This document shows, one piece after another, positions 62,392 through 64,000 of a stretch of 64,000 nucleotides of DNA. Every line of letters starts with the position of its first letter. Positions within the stretch are counted from its first letter, which is position 1. The DNA is from Enterobacter sp. kpr-6. Its GTDB lineage: Bacteria > Pseudomonadota > Gammaproteobacteria > Enterobacterales > Enterobacteriaceae. The DNA lies in assembly GCF_900116015.1 (NCBI RefSeq), contig NZ_FOYH01000006.1, positions 62,001 through 126,000 of the forward strand, written 5' to 3'. The notes under the pieces were generated by a model. The model was not told the origin of the DNA. It was given only the letters and a program-made list of their open reading frames with translations, and did not search any database. The position numbers and the translations under genes are program-made.

Positions 62392-63665
62392 CAATGGCTC
62401 CGCTGCGGCAGATAGGGTTGCAGAAGCTGCAATACGCGCGTCAGCGCACCCTGGTTCTGGTGCAGCACTTCCACCGCGTGACGGCCATACCACAGACGGT
62501 AATCTTCGTCGGTCAGCAGGGTTGAAACCTCTTTCACCAGCGAGCTGGCGTCGGTGACCGTAATCAGCCCCTCTGCCTGTTGCAGCCGGAAGCAGATATC
62601 TTTGAAATTAAACGTATGCGGGCCCATCAGTACCGGGATCGCGTGTGCCGCAGGTTCGAGCGGATTATGACCGCCGCGCTCCACAAGGCTGCCACCCACA
62701 AAGGCCAGATCGGCAATGCCGTAAAGCAGCATGAGCTCGCCCATGGTGTCGCCAATCACCACCTGGGTGCTGCCTGACGGAATTTCACCCGTGCTGCGCA
62801 TCGTGTAGCTGAAGCCCCCTTTTTGCACCAGGTCGCGGGCATCTTTGAAACGCTCGGGATGGCGGGGAACCAGGATCAGCAGCAGATTCGGGAAGGTTTC
62901 GAGAAGCTGGCGGTGCGCCTGCAAAATAATGCTTTCTTCACCATCGTGGGTGCTGGTGGCAATCCACACCTGGCGGCGCGGTGCCCACTGGCGGCGCAGG
63001 GTAATCGCTTTCGCGGCCAGTTCCGGGGTAACAGAAATATCGAATTTCAAACTGCCGGTGACGGCAAGCTGGTTGCGCTTCAGGCCCAGTTTCAGGAAGC
63101 GCTCGGCATCTTCATCGTTTTGCGCGGCAATGAGCGTGATTTTACTCAGCAGGCGGCTCATGAATTTACCCAGTTTGCCGTAGCCTTTTGCAGAGCGCTC
63201 AGAGAGGCGCGCATTGGCAATCACCAGCGGAATTTTACGGGCGTGCAGCGCGGAAATCATATTCGGCCACAGTTCGGTTTCCATCACGATCACAAGCTTT
63301 GGCCGCACGGTGGCGAGAAAACGGTGCATCGCACAGGGTAAATCGTAAGGCAGGTAGACGTGCTGGACGTCTTTACCGAAGGCTGAGAGCGCGCGTTCGG
63401 AGCCGGTAGGCGTCATGGTAGTGACGGTGATTGGCAGCGACGGATAGCGATGGCGCAGCGCGCGTACCAGCGGGATCGCCGCCAGTGTTTCGCCCACCGA
63501 TACGGAATGCAGCAAAATACCATCCGGCTTCACTTTGTTACGACAATAGCCATAGCGTTCAGCCCAGCGTTTTCGATACGCGGGAGCCTTGCGGCTGCGA
63601 AGCAACAAACGCAGCCACACCAGCGGCTGGATCATGTAGAGCAGGGCGGTATACAACAATTCCAA
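62391..63665 (-). CDS. waaA: 3-deoxy-D-manno-octulosonic acid transferase WaaA (KdtA)
   Basis: The 424-residue GT30 enzyme adds two Kdo residues to lipid IVA at the inner membrane. The N-terminal anchor ([20 protein letters not shown]), [25 protein letters not shown] and [19 protein letters not shown] are family landmarks. No ATG is available at the conserved start: the codon where homologues have ATG reads CGC, and TTG at 63665 is the likely initiator; TTG 63698 is an alternative. Confidence 0.94.
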
Positions 63666-63751
63666 GCGATTATCCGTTTTTTCAGTTTCGGCGGGCAAAT
63701 TCTAAGCATTAAACCGGGTTAAAGCTATCCTTTTGGCGTTTTTGGGTCGCC

Positions 63752-63757
63752 ATTATA
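63752..63757 (-). promoter_or_regulatory. waaA: waaA promoter -10 candidate
   Basis: A perfect TATAAT on the minus strand lies 87 bases upstream of the TTG start. The -35 is poor. Confidence 0.5.
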
Positions 63758-63782
63758 CCTTCGTGACCCTAAAAAATAATCT

Positions 63783-63813
63783 TTGTCATGATAAAGGCCG
63801 CGCGGGCTATAAT
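63783..63813 (+). promoter_or_regulatory. Promoter of the edge glycosyltransferase
   Basis: TTGTCA and TATAAT are separated by 19 bases and point to the gene starting at 63854. The spacer is longer than ideal. Confidence 0.5.
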
Positions 63814-63853
63814 TCTGCGTTTATTCTCAGGCGAGCCTGTTCACGGGAAGCGT

Positions 63854-64000
63854 ATGCATATTGTTCACACTGAAGCAGATGGCGGTAAGGGCGGTCAGCC
63901 GTTGCGTATCATTAATGAATCCTTAGGGATGATCCAGCGCGGCCATCAGGTGACCCTGCTTTGCCCGGAAAGCGCACCGCTGCACGCGATGGCGCAACAA
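63854..64000 (+). CDS. Glycosyltransferase, GT-B type, N-terminal part (LPS core cluster)
   Basis: Forty-nine residues are visible, starting MHIVHTEADGGKGGQPLRII and continuing NESLGMIQRGHQVTLLC, and the frame is open to the window edge. The start resembles GT4 core glycosyltransferases, whose donor-side loop usually reads HTEAS-GWGGQE; here it is KGGQP. Divergence from waaA suggests it belongs to the waa core-oligosaccharide cluster. The specific transfer cannot be named. Confidence 0.75.
   Translation, partial: MHIVHTEADGGKGGQPLRIINESLGMIQRGHQVTLLCPESAPLHAMAQQ

Noticed and set aside
63881-63889. ops/RfaH element before an LPS gene
   Set aside because: GGCGGTAAG differs from GGCGGTAG and lies inside the coding sequence, not in a leader.

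Overview
The window is chromosomal core DNA of a member of the Enterobacteriaceae, most likely Enterobacter or a close relative (Lelliottia, Leclercia, Klebsiella). Housekeeping proteins are near-identical to the E. coli products (GyrB, DnaA, DnaN, YidC, MnmE, XanP, YicI). However, waaE lies between waaA and coaD as in Klebsiella/Enterobacter/Serratia, several E. coli genes are missing, and a full ERIC element and REP sequences are present. All species statements are inference from gene content. No insertion sequence, integrase, prophage or CRISPR array was seen.

Layout. (1) 110-7594: yidQ, yidR, the D-galactonate operon dgoRKADT with three DgoR-type operators, and yidA. (2) 7856-18339: the replication/ribosome/membrane-insertion block gyrB-recF-dnaN-dnaA (leftward) and rpmH-rnpA-yidD-yidC-mnmE (rightward). 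oriC itself is not expected here. (3) 18392-21572: a cspA-like cold-shock gene with a cold-box leader where E. coli has tna, then yieE, chrR and nepI. (4) 21659-34302: accessory catabolic and redox genes. These are a LacI-controlled beta-glucoside PTS operon with its own porin, and then regulator/enzyme pairs (AhpD-like/AraC, nitroreductase/LysR, SDR/MFS/GlxA-like AraC). (5) 34366-44898: tRNA-Sec (selC), yicJ-yicI, a GH4 phospho-glycosidase with its PTS EIICB, yicH and xanP with a PurR box. (6) 45080-45922: an unrecognised gene where E. coli has gltS. (7) 45935-63665: recG-trmH-spoT-rpoZ-gmk, ligB, yicC, rph-pyrE, slmA, dut-coaBC, radC, rpmB-rpmG-mutM, coaD-waaE-waaA. (8) The start of an LPS-core-type glycosyltransferase runs off the right edge.

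Gene order differs from E. coli K-12 in a way explained by one inversion joining chrR to nepI: the yidQ-to-chrR block faces the selC-to-waaA block. cbrA, yidX, yidB, tnaCAB, mdtL, yidZ, gltS, yicG and dinD are absent from their E. coli positions.

The most distinctive non-coding signal is a family of GC-rich, quasi-palindromic repeats with an internal module beginning ACAGATCGAG. It occurs at four sites, each within about 10 bases of at least one stop codon. In one case it supplies the stop codon and last residues of a LysR regulator. I found no convincing new multi-gene system. The best candidates for novelty are the orphan gene at 45080-45922, the 3'-end-targeting repeat family, the cold-box cspA copy in the tna locus, and the GH4/EIICB pair with an unusual CDAP motif.
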